7,983 nucleotides of DNA, taken from assembly GCA_002381945.1 (NCBI GenBank), contig DFXY01000045.1, positions 1 through 7,983 on the forward strand, in the 5' to 3' direction. Shown here in pieces: positions 5,913 to 7,983 of this stretch. The notes beneath the pieces are model-generated. The model saw only the letters and a program-made list of their open reading frames with translations, was not told where the DNA came from and searched no databases. The translations under genes were made by a program, and so were the position numbers. Within the stretch, counting starts at the first letter, position 1. Each line of letters opens with the position of its first letter. This DNA comes from Bacteriovoracaceae bacterium UBA4096 (GTDB lineage: Bacteria; Bdellovibrionota; Bacteriovoracia; Bacteriovoracales; Bacteriovoracaceae).

Positions 5913-7305
5913 GCTTAAGCATCTTGCTCAATGTAATACCGTCATTACTGCCCTCTTGGACCTTGAAGGTGCATTACCTTTTTGTAGCGATAGTAGGAAG
6001 TATGCTCATCCTTCAGCCTTTGTTGCTATCCCTGGTGCGAAGGTTAATCCTTTAGATATCATCGATCCTTTGCTTAAGCTCAGGTGTCCCTATGTGATCT
6101 ATCAAAAGGATAAGATCAATGATGAAAAAGTGATTAAATTGAATGAGCAATATCCTCATACTCGTTTTATTGCTGTCGAAGATAGTGTGACTTTTTTGCA
6201 GGAATTAACCCGAGAACATATCAAAGAATGGAAGGAGCTTTCCTCCAAGAATACCGTCTTTGCTATCTCTGGATCAAATGGGAAGACAACTCATAAAGAA
6301 ATGTTGTCCTTTATCCTGAACACCATTCTTCCAGGAAAGGTGGTGGCGACTGAAAAAAATAATAATAACCACTTGGGAGTTCCTTTAACTCTATTAAATG
6401 TTAATGAAAGAACTGAGATGGTTGTTTTGGAATTAGGAAGTAATCATCCTGGTGAAATTAAAGTTCTCTGTGATATTGCTCTGCCGAATGCTGGCCTTAC
6501 GACCAATATTGGTGCAACTCATCTTGAATTCTTCGGTAATGAGGAGAAAGTCTTCCAAGAAGAGGGCTATCTCTACTATGCCATTAAGAACAATACCTCA
6601 GGGAAAGGATTTTATCTTATCAATAAAGATGATTCCTTTTTAAAATCTTTGCCCGATACTACAGGGTCCATCAGCTTCGGAGAAAACACTGAAGCGACTG
6701 CTCAAATATCTTATTTAGATAATGGAGCGGCCATAGATTATAAAGGGAGTGAGCTGGCCGTAAGCAACTCCTATATTACAGGTAAACACAATAAGCTTAA
6801 CTTAATAACCTGTGCCTTTATTGCTCATCATTTTTATCCTGAATCCAAGTCAGAGATCATTCGTGCTGCTGGTGAATTCAAACCAACTAAAAATCGTTCT
6901 GAATGGATCGACTTTCAAGGTCGCTCGGTCTTTCTTGATGCTTATAATGCTAACCCATCTTCCATGAAAGCTGCTCTCGTAGCTTTTAGAGACAGTATTA
7001 TTGAGCAAGGCAAGGTCGTTAACGAGAGCTGTGTTGTGCTCGGTGATATGAATGAACTGGGAGAGAATGCACCTCGGTATCATGAAGAACTAGGGGCGTT
7101 TGTCAGAGAGCTTGGTTTTCCTCATGTCTATTTCGTGGGTCGTTATGCTGATTCTTACTTGAAAGGATGCCCATCGGGAAACAAGAGAAGCAGTAGTCGT
7201 GATTTTAAGAGTGAATATCGAGATGAATGTATAAAGAATTTCTCAATTCATTTTATTAAGGGTTCGCGCTCTTTACAATTGGAGTCACTCTTCGATATAA
7301 CTTAA
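5905..7305 (+). CDS. murF: UDP-N-acetylmuramoyl-tripeptide--D-alanyl-D-alanine ligase MurF
   Basis: MurF joins D-Ala-D-Ala to the UDP-MurNAc-tripeptide, the last cytoplasmic amino-acid addition before MraY. At 466 residues it is of normal length. Motifs are SDSRK (28-32, N-terminal uridine-binding domain), the P-loop SGSNGKTT (122-129), NNNNHLGVPLTLL (152-164), ELGSNHPGEI (176-185), NIGATHLEFFG (201-211), GKHNKLN (293-299), NRSEW (330-334), DAYNANPSSM (345-354), LGDMNELG (379-386) and KGSRS (452-456). Several of these (ELGSNHPGEI, DAYNANP) look more like Bacteroidetes MurF than E. coli MurF. The position of the normally carbamylated lysine (AKGE in E. coli, TKGEL in Bacteroidetes) reads EEGY here, with Glu220 in place of Lys. 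The ATG overlaps the murE end by 8 nt and has AGGA at 5895-5898, 6 nt upstream. The tail at about 421-445 is hydrophilic and poorly conserved. Confidence 0.96.
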   Translation: MIKLKHLAQCNTVITALLDLEGALPFCSDSRKYAHPSAFVAIPGAKVNPLDIIDPLLKLRCPYVIYQKDKINDEKVIKLNEQYPHTRFIAVEDSVTFLQELTREHIKEWKELSSKNTVFAISGSNGKTTHKEMLSFILNTILPGKVVATEKNNNNHLGVPLTLLNVNERTEMVVLELGSNHPGEIKVLCDIALPNAGLTTNIGATHLEFFGNEEKVFQEEGYLYYAIKNNTSGKGFYLINKDDSFLKSLPDTTGSISFGENTEATAQISYLDNGAAIDYKGSELAVSNSYITGKHNKLNLITCAFIAHHFYPESKSEIIRAAGEFKPTKNRSEWIDFQGRSVFLDAYNANPSSMKAALVAFRDSIIEQGKVVNESCVVLGDMNELGENAPRYHEELGAFVRELGFPHVYFVGRYADSYLKGCPSGNKRSSSRDFKSEYRDECIKNFSIHFIKGSRSLQLESLFDIT

Positions 7306-7330
7306 GTTTATCTTTTTCTAAGGGATAAAC
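7306..7330 (+). promoter_or_regulatory. Hairpin filling the murF-mraY gap and enclosing the mraY ribosome-binding site
   Basis: GTTTATC (7306-7312) and GATAAAC (7324-7330) are perfect reverse complements. In RNA the stem can extend inwards by two U-G pairs (7313/7323, 7314/7322) and a U-A pair (7315/7321), leaving a 5-nt loop. The mraY Shine-Dalgarno sequence, AAGGGA (7320-7325), is almost wholly inside the 3' arm, and the ATG follows immediately. The left arm starts right after the murF stop codon, so ribosomes finishing murF would be expected to open it. The base pairing is seen in the sequence; the control role is inferred. There is no U-tract after the stem, so it is not a terminator. Confidence 0.5.
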
Positions 7331-7983
7331 ATGCTGTATCATTGGCTTTACCCACTAAGTCATAACATTCTCGTCTTCAATGTCTTCAAATATATTACCT
7401 TCAGATCTTTTCTGGCGTTTATAGTTGCAACAATTGTCTCGATCATTTGGGGAAAACACTTTATTGCTCTCATGAAACTAAAGCAATTTGGTCAGTCGAT
7501 TCGTGAAGAAGGTCCTGAATCCCACAAAAAAAAGAAAGGAACTCCTACCTTTGGTGGTGTCTTCATCTTAGGAAGTGCTTTCATCGCTTGCCTTCTCTGT
7601 GGTAATTTTACCTCTTACCCCTTTTTACTCGCGGGTTTTGTCACCATCTCCTATTTCTTTCTTGGTGGCCTGGATGATTATTTCAAAGTCTTGAAGAAAA
7701 ATAGCAAAGGGGTCAGTGCTAAGCAGAAGTTGGCCTGGCAATTCTCCACTGCTTTAATTGTAAGTTATATCATGATTGAATGGGGAGTTACTGACTCTAA
7801 GCTCTACTTCCCTTTTCTGAAAGATCCGTTAATTGATTTAGGTATGTGGTATATTCCTTTCGCCGCTTTCGTCATTGTTGGTTCATCAAATGCCTTAAAC
7901 CTGACAGATGGGCTTGATGGTCTGGCCATTGGTCCCACTATCACTTCTGCCGCTACACTGGGCTTAATATCTTACCTTGCTGG
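7331..7983 (+). CDS. mraY: Phospho-N-acetylmuramoyl-pentapeptide-transferase MraY (5' part; gene continues past the window)
   Basis: MraY is the polytopic inner-membrane enzyme that transfers phospho-MurNAc-pentapeptide from UDP to undecaprenyl phosphate, making lipid I. The frame is open from ATG 7331 to the window edge, giving 217 complete codons of a family of about 360 residues. The N-terminus closely follows E. coli MraY, with FNVFKYITFR (16-25), FGQSIREEGPESH (53-65), KGTPTFGG (69-76), the Asp pair in GGLDDYFKV (112-120; Asp115-Asp116 as in E. coli), FVIVGSSNALNLTDGLDGLAI (180-200, the metal/substrate loop) and hydrophobic segments around 24-45, 75-90, 97-113, 137-150 and 171-187. Translation uses AAGGGA (7320-7325) 5 nt before the ATG, within a predicted hairpin. 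It follows murF as in most dcw clusters, where murD or ftsW would come next. Confidence 0.97.
   Translation, partial: MLYHWLYPLSHNILVFNVFKYITFRSFLAFIVATIVSIIWGKHFIALMKLKQFGQSIREEGPESHKKKKGTPTFGGVFILGSAFIACLLCGNFTSYPFLLAGFVTISYFFLGGLDDYFKVLKKNSKGVSAKQKLAWQFSTALIVSYIMIEWGVTDSKLYFPFLKDPLIDLGMWYIPFAAFVIVGSSNALNLTDGLDGLAIGPTITSAATLGLISYLA

Noticed and set aside
7301..7330. Rho-independent terminator between murF and mraY
   Set aside because: The stem is AT-rich, its T-run is in the 5' arm and no T-tract follows it, and it abuts the mraY start codon, so it fits translation control better than termination.
1..7983. CRISPR arrays, tRNA or rRNA genes, insertion sequences, phage or defence genes
   Set aside because: No direct repeat arrays, RNA gene signatures, transposase motifs or terminal inverted repeats were seen. 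Nearly every base is accounted for by housekeeping genes.

Overview
The window is a tightly packed, one-directional stretch of the division and cell wall (dcw) cluster of a Gram-negative-type bacterium. All genes lie on the + strand. In order they are: a possible 3' tail of an unidentified gene (1-63), a DksA/TraR-type zinc-finger transcription factor (88-519), S-methyl-5'-thioadenosine phosphorylase mtnP (529-1377), 16S rRNA methyltransferase rsmH/mraW (1374-2357), ftsL (2317-2628), the division transpeptidase ftsI with a C-terminal PASTA domain (2639-4558), murE (4548-5912), murF (5905-7305), and the 5' part of mraY, which runs off the right edge (7331-7983).

The order rsmH-ftsL-ftsI-murE-murF-mraY is the classical dcw order. 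The DNA is moderately AT-rich. MurE carries the DNPR motif typical of meso-diaminopimelate-adding enzymes. An FtsI with a single PASTA domain, a Bacteroidetes-like MurF and a DksA-type regulator together fit a deltaproteobacterium-like lineage such as Bdellovibrionota (for example a Bacteriovorax relative). This placement is an inference from gene content, not a proven assignment.

The genes are packed so closely that translational coupling is likely throughout. The gaps or overlaps are 9 nt (dksA/mtnP), a 4-nt ATGA overlap (mtnP/rsmH), a 41-nt overlap (rsmH/ftsL), 10 nt (ftsL/ftsI), an 11-nt overlap (ftsI/murE), an 8-nt overlap (murE/murF) and 25 nt (murF/mraY). I see no terminator in the window, so one long transcript is the simplest reading. 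No stretch longer than 100 bases lacks a gene.

Functionally, MurE, MurF and MraY carry out successive steps of peptidoglycan precursor synthesis: meso-DAP addition, D-Ala-D-Ala addition, then transfer to undecaprenyl phosphate. FtsL and FtsI are septal divisome parts, and FtsI crosslinks the new wall. RsmH methylates the ribosomal P site. The mtnP and dksA-like genes are unusual neighbours, occupying the place where mraZ normally precedes rsmH.

No wholly new system is evident. The points most worth a second look are: an MurF with Glu in place of the Lys that is normally carbamylated; a compact MurE lacking the usual N-terminal and mid-domain signatures; a hairpin that fills the murF-mraY gap and buries the mraY ribosome-binding site; an in-phase A-AAA-AAA heptamer at the mtnP stop that would open into rsmH by a -1 slip; and a DksA-like protein with an altered coiled-coil tip.
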